This document shows, piece by piece, positions 8,692 through 18,032 of a stretch of DNA of 32,768 nt (the first letter of the stretch is position 1; each line of letters opens with the position of its first letter). The notes below the pieces were generated by a model. That model saw only the letters and a list, made by a program, of their open reading frames with translations. It had not been told where the DNA came from and ran no database searches. Source of the DNA: Thiotrichaceae bacterium (GTDB lineage Bacteria > Pseudomonadota > Gammaproteobacteria > Beggiatoales > Beggiatoaceae); contig JALWSU010000007.1 of the NCBI GenBank assembly GCA_026993485.1, positions 1 through 32,768 on the forward strand, in the 5' to 3' direction. The position numbers and the translations under genes are program-made.

Positions 8692-10998
8692 ATGTCTGAT
8701 GATTTAAGCGAAAGCGCACTTTATTACCATCGTTTTCCAAAACCAGGAAAATTAGCGATACAAGCCACTAAACCACTTGCTAATCAACGTGACTTAGCAC
8801 TAGCTTATTCTCCCGGAGTTGCCGCAGCTTGTCGGGAAATTGTCCGCGATTCTAGAGAAGTTTCCAATGTTACCTCACGCGGAAATTTAGTCGCTGTTAT
8901 TAGCAATGGCACTGCCGTACTGGGATTAGGTGCTATTGGCGCACTGGCTTCTAAACCAGTGATGGAAGGCAAAGCAGTACTTTTTAAAAAGTTTTCTGAC
9001 ATTGATGTTTTTGATATTGAAATCAACGAAAATGATCCAGAAAAACTGGTTGAAATTATTGCTGGATTAGAGCCGACATTTGGAGCTATTAATCTTGAAG
9101 ATATTAAATCTCCAGAATGTTTTTATGTTGAGCAAAAGCTGAAAGAACGCTTAAAAATTCCCGTATTTCATGATGATCAACACGGTACTGCTATTTGTGT
9201 TGCCGCAGCAGTTCTTAATGGAGTACGGCTAATAGGTAAAGAATTATCTGAAGTAAAATTGGTAACATCAGGTGCAGGTGCTGCCGCCATTGCTTGTTTA
9301 AATTTGCTCGTTGATTTAGGAATTAAGAAAGAGAATATCATTTTAACAGATTCCGTTGGGGTAGTGTACAAGGGACGCACTGAAAGGATGAGCAAGTATA
9401 AGGAAGCTTATGCGATTGAAACTGATAAACGTACCTTAGATGATGCGATTGAAGGAGCCGATATATTTCTTGGTTTATCTATTGGTGGTCTTCTCAAGCC
9501 AGAAATGGTTGCAAAAATGGTTGAACAACCCTTAATTCTTGCGCTGGCGAATCCGACACCAGAAATTATGCCAGAACAAGCCCGTGCAGTGCGCCCTAAA
9601 GCGATTATTGCCACTGGGCGTTCTGATTATCCTAACCAAGTTAATAACGTCTTGTGTTTTCCTTTTATATTTCGTGGTGCCTTAGATACGGGAGCAACAC
9701 AAATTAATCGAGAAATGCACCTAGCCTGTGTCCATGCTATTGCGGATTTAGTTACTAGCACCGAATCTAATATAGCCAGTGCGGGAGCTTCAGAAGTTTT
9801 AAATAAAGCTTATGCTGGCGAAGATTTAAATTTTGGACCTGAATATATTATTCCTAAACCTTTTGATCCGCGCCTAATTACTGTAATTCCGCCTGCTGTT
9901 GCTAAAGCTGCAATGGAGAGCGGAGTAGCCACACGCCCAATTAAAGATTTTAATACCTATCAACAAGGTTTATCGCAATACATGTTCCGTTCGGTTAATG
10001 TGATGAAAAGCCTTTTTAACCGAGCGCGAGAAAATCCACAACGCATTATTTATTCCGAAGGAGAAGATTGGCGGGTTTTGCGAGCAGTGCAAGTACTCTT
10101 AGATGAAGGCTGTATCCAGCCTATTATTGTTGGCAGACATGACGTGATCCGCCAACGTATTAAACAATTACGTTTGCATATTCGCCCAGATGTTGATTTT
10201 GAACTGATTGATCCGCTCAATTATGCTAAGCATAATGAATTAGCCCAAGAATATCATAAAATTATGGGCAGAGATGGGATTTGGCCCGCAGAAGCAGAAG
10301 TAGTGGTGCGTAGTAATACCACAGTGTTAGCTTCTTTACTATTGCGACGAGGAGATGCAGATGCTTTGGTTGCAGGGCCAGTGGGTTCATTCCATGAACA
10401 TTTACGCCATACTGTAAACATTATTGGCTTACGTGAAGGTGTTTCATACCCTGCAGCTATGGATCTATTGATTTTAGATAAAGGCACATATTTTATTGCA
10501 GATACCCATGTAAATTATGAACCAGATGCTCAAGAATTGGCGGAAATTACCGAAATGGCGGCTAATGAAGTCCAGCTTTTTGGCATTACCCCTAAAGTGG
10601 CTTTAGTTTCCCATTCCAACTTTGGGAGTACTGATAATTATTCAGTACTCAATCTCCGTGAAGCATTAAATTTGATTCACGCTAAAATGCCAGATTTAGA
10701 ATGTGATGGCGAAATGCGAACTGATGCGGCGTTAAGTGAAAAAATCCGCAACAGTCTTTATCCTGATTCTCATTTAAAAGGAGAAGCTAATTTACTAATA
10801 ATGCCTAATTTGGATGCAGCTAATATTGCATTTAATGGCATCAAGGCTCTAGCAAATGGCGTATCTGTTGGCCCAATATTGTTGGGAATGCGTAAATCTA
10901 CCCATATTTTAAGTCGCGTTGTTACTACTCGTGGGGTAGTAAATTTAAGTGCATTAGCCGCAGTTGATGCACAAGCATTGTCTGCGAATAAAAACTAA
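8692..10998 (+). CDS. maeB: NADP-dependent malic enzyme with phosphotransacetylase-like domain (MaeB)
   Basis: A 768-residue two-domain enzyme of the MaeB type. The N-terminal ~430 residues are malic enzyme: YSPGVAAAC with Tyr39, [12 protein letters not shown] with Lys94, metal ligands in [10 protein letters not shown] (Glu136, Asp137) and HDDQHGT (Asp161/162), and the dinucleotide loop SGAGAAA near residue 193. The C-terminal ~330 residues resemble phosphate acetyltransferase ([36 protein letters not shown]), which in MaeB proteins is regulatory and binds acetyl-CoA. It decarboxylates malate to pyruvate with formation of NADPH. The start ATG is preceded by AAAGGGTGA. It appears to be a single-gene unit; a MITE-like element follows the stop. 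Confidence 0.96.
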   Translation: MSDDLSESALYYHRFPKPGKLAIQATKPLANQRDLALAYSPGVAAACREIVRDSREVSNVTSRGNLVAVISNGTAVLGLGAIGALASKPVMEGKAVLFKKFSDIDVFDIEINENDPEKLVEIIAGLEPTFGAINLEDIKSPECFYVEQKLKERLKIPVFHDDQHGTAICVAAAVLNGVRLIGKELSEVKLVTSGAGAAAIACLNLLVDLGIKKENIILTDSVGVVYKGRTERMSKYKEAYAIETDKRTLDDAIEGADIFLGLSIGGLLKPEMVAKMVEQPLILALANPTPEIMPEQARAVRPKAIIATGRSDYPNQVNNVLCFPFIFRGALDTGATQINREMHLACVHAIADLVTSTESNIASAGASEVLNKAYAGEDLNFGPEYIIPKPFDPRLITVIPPAVAKAAMESGVATRPIKDFNTYQQGLSQYMFRSVNVMKSLFNRARENPQRIIYSEGEDWRVLRAVQVLLDEGCIQPIIVGRHDVIRQRIKQLRLHIRPDVDFELIDPLNYAKHNELAQEYHKIMGRDGIWPAEAEVVVRSNTTVLASLLLRRGDADALVAGPVGSFHEHLRHTVNIIGLREGVSYPAAMDLLILDKGTYFIADTHVNYEPDAQELAEITEMAANEVQLFGITPKVALVSHSNFGSTDNYSVLNLREALNLIHAKMPDLECDGEMRTDAALSEKIRNSLYPDSHLKGEANLLIMPNLDAANIAFNGIKALANGVSVGPILLGMRKSTHILSRVVTTRGVVNLSALAAVDAQALSANKN

Positions 10999-11007
10999 CA
11001 ACAATTC

Positions 11008-11159
11008 TAGGACTTACGCATTGACAAACGAATTTTTTTTATTTTCTCCTTGGAGTCCAAAGCTAAAGCTTTGAAATCCAAGTCAAGTAATTTATAAAAG
11101 TTAATAAGTTGTTTTTATTACAAAAAGAAACAATTTCTACTGTCAGTGCGTAAGTCCTA
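11008..11159. mobile_element. 152-bp MITE with TAGGACTTACGCATTGACA termini and AATTC target duplication
   Basis: The left end is TAGGACTTACGCATTGACA; the right end is its inverse with one mismatch. AATTC flanks both ends exactly (11003-11007 and 11160-11164), a 5-bp target site duplication. Inside lies a nested hairpin with the CCAAAGCTAAAGCTTTG core. It has no ORF. The right AATTC supplies the last base of the stop codon of the next minus-strand gene. Confidence 0.85.
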
Positions 11160-11163
11160 AATT

Positions 11164-11856
11164 CTATTTGATAGGTATTAAACGATCACCAAAAGGTGTG
11201 TGTATTAAACGCATACCTGGTGGTATATTTTCAGGTTTAATCTTGGTTTTCGGCGGCATCTTATAACCTTCTTGTGGCATGTTGTATCCTTTTGGCGTTG
11301 GAGGAGCTATAGGTCCATGATTTCTAGGTGTAACCGGCGGTGGTGCTGCTGCGGAGGGTGCTGAAACCAGTGGGGTAATTGCCTTACCACGTTTTAAGCT
11401 AACTGTTGCGGTTTTTTGATCAGCACTACATATAATGCCTTTTTTCTCATTGGATTTACGACAGGGGGCATTTTCAGGATATTCTATCAATATATCCCGT
11501 GCTTCTACCTTTAAGATTTTATAGCCTTCATAACCTTTAATTTCAGTAGGTTTATTATTGAAACGTAAGAGAAATTCTTTTTGATCTGGGCCCCTTAAAA
11601 TAACAGAACGTTTATTCCCGATCCTACTTGTACCAAGTAGGGTAAAATCTTTTTGTGGTAGCAATTCTTTTTTTGGTGGAGCTGGAATATTTTGCATGGG
11701 TGGTTTTGGTTGTTGAAAGTGGCTAGGTAATTGAGGTCTGACAAAAATATAAGGGGGTGGAGAGGGTGGTTTTCCACGATCTGGATTAAATAAATCAAAA
11801 GCAAAAATAGGATTGCTGATTAAAAATACTGCGAGTGTTGAAATTATTATCTTCAT
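11164..11856 (-). CDS. Secreted proline-rich protein of unknown function
   Basis: A 230-residue protein with a signal peptide (MKIIISTLAVFLISNPIFA, cleavage about residue 19). The N-terminal part of the mature protein and the C-terminal ~75 residues are Pro-rich (PPSPPPYIF, PKPPMQ, PPPVTPRN, PPTPKGYNMPQ). Between them is a ~65-residue globular block beginning FTLLGTSRIGNKRSVILRG and ending near ARDILIEYPENAPC; this looks like the small beta domains of PilP or GspC (HR-type) that bind secretin systems, but the match is by eye only. Two cysteines (APCR and IICS) could form a disulfide. It may relate to the type II secretion component gspK in the window; that is speculation. Confidence 0.65.
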   Translation of the reverse strand: MKIIISTLAVFLISNPIFAFDLFNPDRGKPPSPPPYIFVRPQLPSHFQQPKPPMQNIPAPPKKELLPQKDFTLLGTSRIGNKRSVILRGPDQKEFLLRFNNKPTEIKGYEGYKILKVEARDILIEYPENAPCRKSNEKKGIICSADQKTATVSLKRGKAITPLVSAPSAAAPPPVTPRNHGPIAPPTPKGYNMPQEGYKMPPKTKIKPENIPPGMRLIHTPFGDRLIPIK

Positions 11857-11885
11857 AATATCTACCTAACTACTAGCTATTTGTC

Positions 11886-12072
11886 TGATGTTACGTATCC
11901 TTGTTTACGCACTCTTGCTCCAACGCTGGAGCGCAATCTCTTATTTATACACAAGGGCAACCGATTGCCCCTACATGACATGAGAAGACGGTTTACTTAG
12001 TTACTTCGTTGGTAGAGGCAAGCCCTTGTGGTTGTCCTTTGGGGCTGGAGCGAAAGCGCGCGCGTAACATCA
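11886..12072. repeat. Inverted-repeat element bounded by TGATGTTACG / CGTAACATCA
   Basis: Perfect 10-bp inverted ends TGATGTTACG (11886-11895) and CGTAACATCA (12063-12072) bracket 187 bp. Inside are TTGCTCCAACGCTGGAGCG and paired tracts around CAAGGGCAACCGATTGCCCC and its rough complement. It shares pieces with the larger element at 19343-19946. No ORF. Confidence 0.6.
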
Positions 12073-12096
12073 ATTATTAAGGGAGATATCTTAATA

Positions 12097-12231
12097 TTAA
12101 TCTACTAAAAAATATACACCCAAGGCAATTAAAATAGATAAAACTAAGGCGATCCAATCTTCATGCCTATCGGTTTTAAAAAGACTCAATGCTGAGCCTC
12201 GAAGGAATTTTGGTTTTTCTTCTTCAGACAT
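12097..12231 (-). CDS. 44-residue single-helix membrane peptide downstream of the YeiH-type transporter
   Basis: ATG at 12231, preceded by AAAGGATTGAAAT, opens a 44-codon frame: MSEEEKPKFLRGSALSL, then FKTDRHEDWIALVL..., and one predicted transmembrane helix (WIALVLSILIALGVYFLV) ending in Asp before TAA. It begins 17 bp after the stop of the transporter gene at 12249 in the same direction, so it is likely co-transcribed. The charged N-terminus would face the cytoplasm. It may be a small accessory subunit of the transporter. No name can be assigned. Confidence 0.7.
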   Translation of the reverse strand: MSEEEKPKFLRGSALSLFKTDRHEDWIALVLSILIALGVYFLVD

Positions 12232-12248
12232 ATTTCAATCCTTTGTAA

Positions 12249-13805
12249 TTAAATGGTTTCACGTACAAATAATAAGACCACAATCAGGGATAAAACCGCT
12301 TTCAGTGTACCTACAACACCCCCAATCACTAATGGTTGCCCACCAGCCTGCTTAATAGAAGCAAAAGTAATTTGCATCCCTAAGCCTACTAAACCAAAGG
12401 CAAATAACCAAGTAATGAATTGACGGAATTTCTTGATTTTCTTGGCAGTATGGCGAACCGATTTATGCGCTTGTTTCAAGATATGATTAGCTTTCTGAGA
12501 CAAAATCTTGGCATTGACTAAACCACGCAAATTATCATCATCTTCAATAGACATCACTTTTTTATTTTCAATCAATCTATTTAAAGATTCCTTTTGTGCA
12601 GCTACTTGCACTTTATCTAGTTCAGTTTTCAATGTTGCTACAGCGTCTGCTGTTAATAATTTTTCAGCAGGAATATTATTATCAAAATATTTACCCTTAT
12701 AATGATGAGCTGGCGAAAATATACCTGTAGAAGATAGGGCAAACATCAAGAGAAACCCTAAGACAAAAATAGGGAATTTTTGAAACGCCACCTTAGCAAC
12801 ATTAACATCAGGAGCATCTTCTTCACGTTTTACATACCACACCGCTAACCAGACAACTATGATAGGCAAAACCAGTACGCGAGTAATATTAAAAATTTCC
12901 GCCACTTTTAAGGTTTCAATACCATCTGGCTGATAGGCAAGTGCTGCGCCAGCTACTTGAGCAGAGTTAAGGATACCGGTACCTGCCCAAGCTCCAAACT
13001 GGACATAACCTAAATCTAGGATATTACCAACTATGGGAAATAAAAACATGCAGCCAACGCCCCAAAGTAAAATCGTTCCAATTGTATAAGCTATTTCTAC
13101 CGATTTGGCTTGTACTACTGGGGCTGCGGCAACTGTTGCAGATACGCCACATACACCCATACCTGCTGAAAGCACACCACCCATAGAATTAGAAATCTTG
13201 CGCCGTGATGCCATCCATAAGACTAAACCTACTGAACCTAAGACGAAAAAACCCACCATTAAAATAGAAAGTGAACCTAATTGTTGTAATTCTGCGAGAC
13301 TATATAATGTCCCCAGTAAAACTACACCAGTTTTTAAACCTAAACGCGATAAACGCACTCCATTTTCTGCCCAAGCTGGTACTTTAAAAAAGTTTACAAC
13401 AATAATACCAGTTAAAATGCCCAACACAATATAATTGAGTCCAAGTACCTCGTGTAAATACTTAGCCCCCATAATGGGACCTAAAGATTTACTCCAAACA
13501 GCAACTAAAGGAGCAATAAACCAGCGAACTATCATTGCAATAAATAAAATAAAAGTAGCCCCAGCTACTGAGGACAAATAATAATCTAAATGCCCGATTT
13601 TATGCTCAGCAAACAAATGCCATAATCCTACAACAACAGCAATACCGCCAAAGAAATAAGATAAACTAACGATTTCTCCAAAATATTTTTGGATATGTAA
13701 ATATTTAATCACACTATCCATTAGGGAAAAATCTGCTAAGACACCCAAGCTAAGCATAATAATACCCATAATCAATAAAGCTGGGTGTTTGTGAGTATAA
13801 ATCAT
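12249..13805 (-). CDS. YeiH/UPF0324-type putative sulfate exporter with large extra C-terminal insert
   Basis: A polytopic membrane protein. The first ten-helix section has UPF0324/YeiH hallmarks: RLGLKTGVVLLG, GVLSAGMGVCGVSATVAAAPVV, IGTILLWGVGCMFLFPI and a conserved GAWAGTGILNSAQVAGA. E. coli YeiH is about 350 residues, whereas this protein is 518. The difference is mainly a soluble, Lys-rich helical segment (about residues 375-465; ADAVATLKTELDKVQVAAQ, IMEDDDNL-like acidic turn, KILSQKANHILKQAHKSV) between two helices. ATG 13805 is used; an upstream TTG at 13824-13826 overlaps the GGAGG site. The transported substrate is unproven. It is divergent from the DUF945-like gene. Confidence 0.8.
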   Translation of the reverse strand: MIYTHKHPALLIMGIIMLSLGVLADFSLMDSVIKYLHIQKYFGEIVSLSYFFGGIAVVVGLWHLFAEHKIGHLDYYLSSVAGATFILFIAMIVRWFIAPLVAVWSKSLGPIMGAKYLHEVLGLNYIVLGILTGIIVVNFFKVPAWAENGVRLSRLGLKTGVVLLGTLYSLAELQQLGSLSILMVGFFVLGSVGLVLWMASRRKISNSMGGVLSAGMGVCGVSATVAAAPVVQAKSVEIAYTIGTILLWGVGCMFLFPIVGNILDLGYVQFGAWAGTGILNSAQVAGAALAYQPDGIETLKVAEIFNITRVLVLPIIVVWLAVWYVKREEDAPDVNVAKVAFQKFPIFVLGFLLMFALSSTGIFSPAHHYKGKYFDNNIPAEKLLTADAVATLKTELDKVQVAAQKESLNRLIENKKVMSIEDDDNLRGLVNAKILSQKANHILKQAHKSVRHTAKKIKKFRQFITWLFAFGLVGLGMQITFASIKQAGGQPLVIGGVVGTLKAVLSLIVVLLFVRETI

Positions 13806-13951
13806 AACTAGTATTTTATCCTCCAAATTTAAAAAATTTTTATTTTAAACCTTAATAGTGATTTATCACAAGTAGCATCTACTAGACAATTACACAAATA
13901 ATCATTATTATACTTATCTCAATTTAATTTATATAAACAAAGATATATTTT

Positions 13952-15493
13952 ATGAATAAACTACTCAGATTCACAGCTACGAGTTTACTCGTTTGTGGAG
14001 TGAGCATAGGTTTAGCCTCACAAGCAGATACAATCGCAACAATACCAGTTGCCCTGATTCAAACTAGCTCACAAGCAAAAACCAATACCGATACACTCCG
14101 TTTCACTTTGCAACATCGTTTTAATGGAGGCGAACAACTTTCTAGCGAAACCATAGAAATTCCATTTGAGCAGCTTAATAAAAATCCTTTGGTTTTTTTG
14201 CAAACGCTCAAACAACACTTTTCTAAGCTTTTAGAAAAGCAAAGTTTACCTGTAGAAATTGATAGCAAACTTGATTTTGTCTTACCTGCGAAAGCTTTCG
14301 AAATTTTAGGGCAATTGCCAAGTATATCAATTAAAACCAACGTTAATAGCGACGGTAGTGGGAAAAGCGATTTAGTGTCTCCAGCCTATTCACGACAAGT
14401 GCCAGACAAATCTGGTCAGGGCAAGAATGCTTTTATAGATTGGAAAGGCTTGGATGCTCAATTTACGTTTGAAAATAAATTTGAGAATTTGAATGCCAAC
14501 ATCAATCTCAATGGGTTACTACTCAGAGAGTCTGCACTCCACCAACAATTCAGATTGTTTTTAGGAACTAGCCATTTAAGTGGTAATTTTGATAACCAGT
14601 TTATCCCTACTCAATTGAATCTGGATCTTAATTTGCCTAGTTTGCAAAGTCGTTACGACAAATATGCTTCTGATTTAAAAGATTTGTTATTCAAGTTCAA
14701 GTTTAAGAAAAACCCAAAAGGACTTGATCTTGGTTCTATGGATTTTCAAGTTGGCCAGTTGGAAATAGTTGAAAATCATTCAACAATTAGTACAATCAAT
14801 GGATTATCAGTTAGTGCTAGAGGTGAAGAACAAAATGGTTTAGTTAATTATACCTTGCACATTGAACTTGATAAATTGCAAGTACCAGAAAAACTCACTA
14901 TTGGAGAAGGTTCAAATAATGGATTTGTAGCAGAAATCTCATTTAGCAATTTAGATGAGAAAACCTTATTAGTTTTGCAAAACCAAGCACATGAATTGAA
15001 AGGCCAAAAAAATCCTCAAATGGCTACGATGCTGTTATCCCAAAAATTGATGGAAATGTCTTCTCAGTTTTTAGCAAGCTCTCCTCAAATTGGATTCAAA
15101 CTAAAAGTTAATTCGTCAAAGGGTAATTTTGATAGTAATATCGACATCAAACTCAGCGGAAAGAAAATCACTTCTTTAAATCTTCCAGCTTTAGCGTCAC
15201 TTTTGCAGGCAAATGCAAATATCATTGTCAGTAAAACCTTATTGGCACAATTACTGGAAGCTCAAATTCTCCGCAAAATGCAAAAAAGCCTTGCAGATGA
15301 AAATAAGACCTTGAATGATAAGGAATTAGCCTTTTTAACCAAACAAGCTAAACAAGCAAGTAAACAACAATTGCAAATGTTTGTTGGGATGAAATTATTA
15401 GTTGATAGTGGCGATGGTAATTATCATTTAGTTGCGAAGTTTAAAGATAAGAAACTGATTTTAAATGGTGCAGATATGCCGTTTAAATTCTGA
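13952..15493 (+). CDS. YdgA/DUF945-like secreted or periplasmic protein
   Basis: A 513-residue protein with an N-terminal hydrophobic signal or anchor (about residues 4-25; SLLVCGVSIGLASQADT). The body is rich in alternating beta-type sequence, and the C-terminal section ends DGNYHLVAKFKDKKLILNGADMPF, which matches the typical end of DUF945/YdgA proteins (a tyrosine-leucine strand, then a glycine-bounded KLxLNG turn). DUF945 proteins are found in many gammaproteobacteria, with no settled function. The ATG at 13952 has a weak ribosome site. It lies alone; the next gene is convergent with a palindromic repeat between them. Confidence 0.75.
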   Translation: MNKLLRFTATSLLVCGVSIGLASQADTIATIPVALIQTSSQAKTNTDTLRFTLQHRFNGGEQLSSETIEIPFEQLNKNPLVFLQTLKQHFSKLLEKQSLPVEIDSKLDFVLPAKAFEILGQLPSISIKTNVNSDGSGKSDLVSPAYSRQVPDKSGQGKNAFIDWKGLDAQFTFENKFENLNANINLNGLLLRESALHQQFRLFLGTSHLSGNFDNQFIPTQLNLDLNLPSLQSRYDKYASDLKDLLFKFKFKKNPKGLDLGSMDFQVGQLEIVENHSTISTINGLSVSARGEEQNGLVNYTLHIELDKLQVPEKLTIGEGSNNGFVAEISFSNLDEKTLLVLQNQAHELKGQKNPQMATMLLSQKLMEMSSQFLASSPQIGFKLKVNSSKGNFDSNIDIKLSGKKITSLNLPALASLLQANANIIVSKTLLAQLLEAQILRKMQKSLADENKTLNDKELAFLTKQAKQASKQQLQMFVGMKLLVDSGDGNYHLVAKFKDKKLILNGADMPFKF

Positions 15494-15501
15494 GTTATAT
15501 T

Positions 15502-15537
15502 CTAAACCTCTGAGGTTTCCAAAACCTCAGAAGTTTT
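15502..15537. repeat. Palindromic AAACCTCTGAGGTTT repeat between convergent genes
   Basis: AAACCTCTGAGGTTTCC is followed by AAAACCTCAGAAGTTTTA. It belongs to the same family as 2491 and 19716 and sits between two converging stop codons, where it can act as a bidirectional terminator. Confidence 0.75.
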
Positions 15538-15550
15538 AGGCTACCAAAGC

Positions 15551-16054
15551 TTAGACTCCACCACTATGAATTAATTCATAATATCGCTTTTCCAGTTCCT
15601 TTTTATGTTCCAATTCCTCATTAGCTAGATAACGAAATAAATCCTGAATAGGGCCACTAGGAGTTTCTTCAGCTAGACTACTATATTGCTCCATAGCTGC
15701 CTGTTCACGTCCTAAAGCATATTGGAGAATTGCCTGATCATCTATAACTTCATCCAATTTAGGTACTAATATATAATCAGAAAAGCGATGATCATTAGCT
15801 GGTTTTTGAATATACTGCCTTATTTGTTCAGATATTTCTGGGTTATTTTTCAGTTCTTGGAATAATTCAAAATGCCTTTTTTCCTCCTCTGCTAATTCTT
15901 GTACTAAAAGGCGTAGCGGTTTACTGACTTTCGTTTGTAGTTCGCTATAAAGACTAAAAGCGGCTTGTTCAAAATCACTGGCTGTTTCTAAAATCTCGCC
16001 TATAGTGGTTTTTTCCTTAAGCAAATCATAACTTTCTCCTTCATGTACATTCAT
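15551..16054 (-). CDS. Ferritin-like (rubrerythrin-type, no rubredoxin) protein
   Basis: A 167-residue four-helix diiron protein. Metal-ligand motifs fall in the expected places: Glu29 in ASDFEQAAFSLY, EEEKRH (Glu58, His61) on the second helix, REQAAMEQY on the third and NEELEHKKELE on the fourth. No rubredoxin domain (CXXC pair) follows, so it is a short ferritin-family protein rather than full rubrerythrin. It starts 12 bp after the stop of the Fe-S/FAD oxidoreductase gene, so the two are likely one operon; the oxidoreductase could supply electrons to the diiron site. A role in peroxide reduction or iron handling is inferred. Confidence 0.85.
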   Translation of the reverse strand: MNVHEGESYDLLKEKTTIGEILETASDFEQAAFSLYSELQTKVSKPLRLLVQELAEEEKRHFELFQELKNNPEISEQIRQYIQKPANDHRFSDYILVPKLDEVIDDQAILQYALGREQAAMEQYSSLAEETPSGPIQDLFRYLANEELEHKKELEKRYYELIHSGGV

Positions 16055-16066
16055 AAAAATTTACCT

Positions 16067-17851
16067 CTACGTCAAATATTGATGAATACTTGCTGCGACG
16101 CGATGCCCTGCTGCAATAGCATGAATCACATCTGGACCTTCTACCATATCACCAGCGGCCCAGAGCCATGCTACTGAGGTACGCCCGTTTTTATCAATAA
16201 CAAGACGACCTCGCTTATCCCATTCCAATTTTTCAGTCAGTTCCTCATCAAAGCAATTTAAATCAGGAGCTTGTCCTATGGCTTCTACAATCATATCGGC
16301 TTGGTGTTTTATCACATCCTCATCATCATATTTGGGATGAAAACGGCCTTGTTCATCAAATATAGAAATACAACGAACTGTTTCTAATCCGATTAAATTT
16401 CCATCTTCAACTATGCAAGAACGTGGGCCTCTACTGGTAAATAATTGAATTCCTTCCTCATTAGCCTCTTTAATTTCAACTGGATCGGCTAACATTTTAT
16501 CACGGCTTTCTAAAGCTGTGATTGTAATGTTTAGTTCTCCAAACTTTTGCCGTTGTAAGCGTGCCAGACTGCGGGCAATATCAAAAGCTACGTTACCGCC
16601 ACCAATGACAACAATCTGTTTGCCAATTTCAAATGTCTCTTTTAAAGTAATTTGCTGCAATAAATTAATTGCCGAATAAACTTGAGGATGATCGGAATTA
16701 GGTATTCGTGTAGAACGTCCAACATGTAAACCAATAGCAATTACAGTCGCATCATAATCATTTTCTAACTTTGCCAAAGTAATATTCTGACCAATACGAA
16801 TATTACAGCGAATTTCAACCCCCATTGATTGAATAACTCTAATATCCTGATCCAGCTTATCATAAGGTAGGCGATATTCTGGAATACCATAACGCATCAT
16901 ACCACCAGGTTGATCTAGTGCCTCAAAAATAGTCACGGCATGACCTTGATGCGCTAAATCGTAGGCAACAGTTAAACCTGCTGGCCCCGATCCAATAATA
17001 GCGACTTTTTTGCCAGTCGAAATTTTTTTAGAGCCTTCAGCAGCAATTTCTTGAATACGCTCCTCAGAAAGTTTGTCCATAGCATAGCGTTTCAGCCAAC
17101 GAATACTAATTGGTTCACCACGTCTTCCAATTGAGCAAGCCGTTTCACAACGATGCGTACAAACACGCCCACAAACATTTGCTAAAGGATTAGTTCTATA
17201 AATCTGTCTTACAGCCTCTTCTATATTACCAGCCCATATAGCACGGATATATTCTGGTGCGTGCATATTTGTCGGACAAGCTTCGTGGCACATACCACAT
17301 TGAATACAACGCGAAGCTTCTAATAAAGCCTGTTGTTCATCAAAGCCTTGCACAATTTCAACAAAAGAATCCTGTCGCTCTTTTACTGTTAATTCAGGCA
17401 TAGATTGACGTTTTAAATCTAGTAAATCAGAATCCGCAGACTTTGCCCACCCACTGGGAAAACCTAAACCGTGCATTCCTTTTTCATCGGGAAGAATAAA
17501 AAACGTATTTAAATCAAGACTTACATGCACATATTCTCGTGATAAGGCTAATGAACCTGTTGGGCAAACATCGACACATAAGGCACACCAACAACAACGC
17601 CCATAATCAATAGCGGGGCGACGCGCTTTTATACCCTTAATTGGATCACTAGGTAAATCCTTAATATTCACCATACGAATGGCGTGATTATCACAAATGC
17701 TAGAGCAAGTGCCACAACCAATACATTTTTCCCAATCATTTATATGAAATCCGCGATAATTGGGCGCAGCGGGACGCGGTTCAATCGGCAAAGTAATTGG
17801 CTGTCGCCCAAGAAAACTTAAAGTTTTTAGTGGAGCTAGTAAACTGTTCAT
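16067..17851 (-). CDS. GltD-like FAD/NAD(P) oxidoreductase with N-terminal [4Fe-4S] domains
   Basis: A 594-residue protein in three parts. Residues 40-100 hold a ferredoxin-like pair of clusters (Cys43, 46, 49, 53 in CIGCGTCSSIC; and CCWCALCVDVCP at 86-97). Residues 180-245 hold the second Fe-S region typical of glutamate synthase small subunits (CIQCGMCHEACP and CGRVCTHRCETACS). From ~283 on, the GltD flavoprotein core appears: IIGSGPAGLTVAYDLA for FAD and VIGGGNVAFDIARSL for NAD(P). It passes electrons between NAD(P)H and Fe-S carriers. It is not next to gltB, so it is unlikely to be glutamate synthase. Its operon partner is the ferritin-like gene. DsrL and related sulfur-metabolism flavoproteins share the fold; the exact role is open. 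Confidence 0.85.
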   Translation of the reverse strand: MNSLLAPLKTLSFLGRQPITLPIEPRPAAPNYRGFHINDWEKCIGCGTCSSICDNHAIRMVNIKDLPSDPIKGIKARRPAIDYGRCCWCALCVDVCPTGSLALSREYVHVSLDLNTFFILPDEKGMHGLGFPSGWAKSADSDLLDLKRQSMPELTVKERQDSFVEIVQGFDEQQALLEASRCIQCGMCHEACPTNMHAPEYIRAIWAGNIEEAVRQIYRTNPLANVCGRVCTHRCETACSIGRRGEPISIRWLKRYAMDKLSEERIQEIAAEGSKKISTGKKVAIIGSGPAGLTVAYDLAHQGHAVTIFEALDQPGGMMRYGIPEYRLPYDKLDQDIRVIQSMGVEIRCNIRIGQNITLAKLENDYDATVIAIGLHVGRSTRIPNSDHPQVYSAINLLQQITLKETFEIGKQIVVIGGGNVAFDIARSLARLQRQKFGELNITITALESRDKMLADPVEIKEANEEGIQLFTSRGPRSCIVEDGNLIGLETVRCISIFDEQGRFHPKYDDEDVIKHQADMIVEAIGQAPDLNCFDEELTEKLEWDKRGRLVIDKNGRTSVAWLWAAGDMVEGPDVIHAIAAGHRVAASIHQYLT

Positions 17852-17883
17852 AATGTGGTGTTATTCTAATTTAAAAAAATAAT

Positions 17884-17943
17884 GGAGTCCAAAGCTTTAG
17901 CTTTAACTAATAATCATCGCCCAAAGCTAAAGCTTTGGACTCG
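17884..17943. repeat. Two facing copies of the CCAAAGCTTTAGCTTTGG palindrome
   Basis: GGAGTCCAAAGCTTTAGCTTT is followed after ~20 bp by CCAAAGCTAAAGCTTTGGACTC. The two together form an inverted repeat in the gap (17852-18032) between ispA and the oxidoreductase gene. The rest of the gap has no gene. Confidence 0.7.
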
Positions 17944-18032
17944 AATATGTAACTAAATTCATGATTCACTACATAAATGTTTTGAAAAAATTCAGTAAAG
18001 CCTTTAAATATTTAAAAATCAAGGTTCAAATA

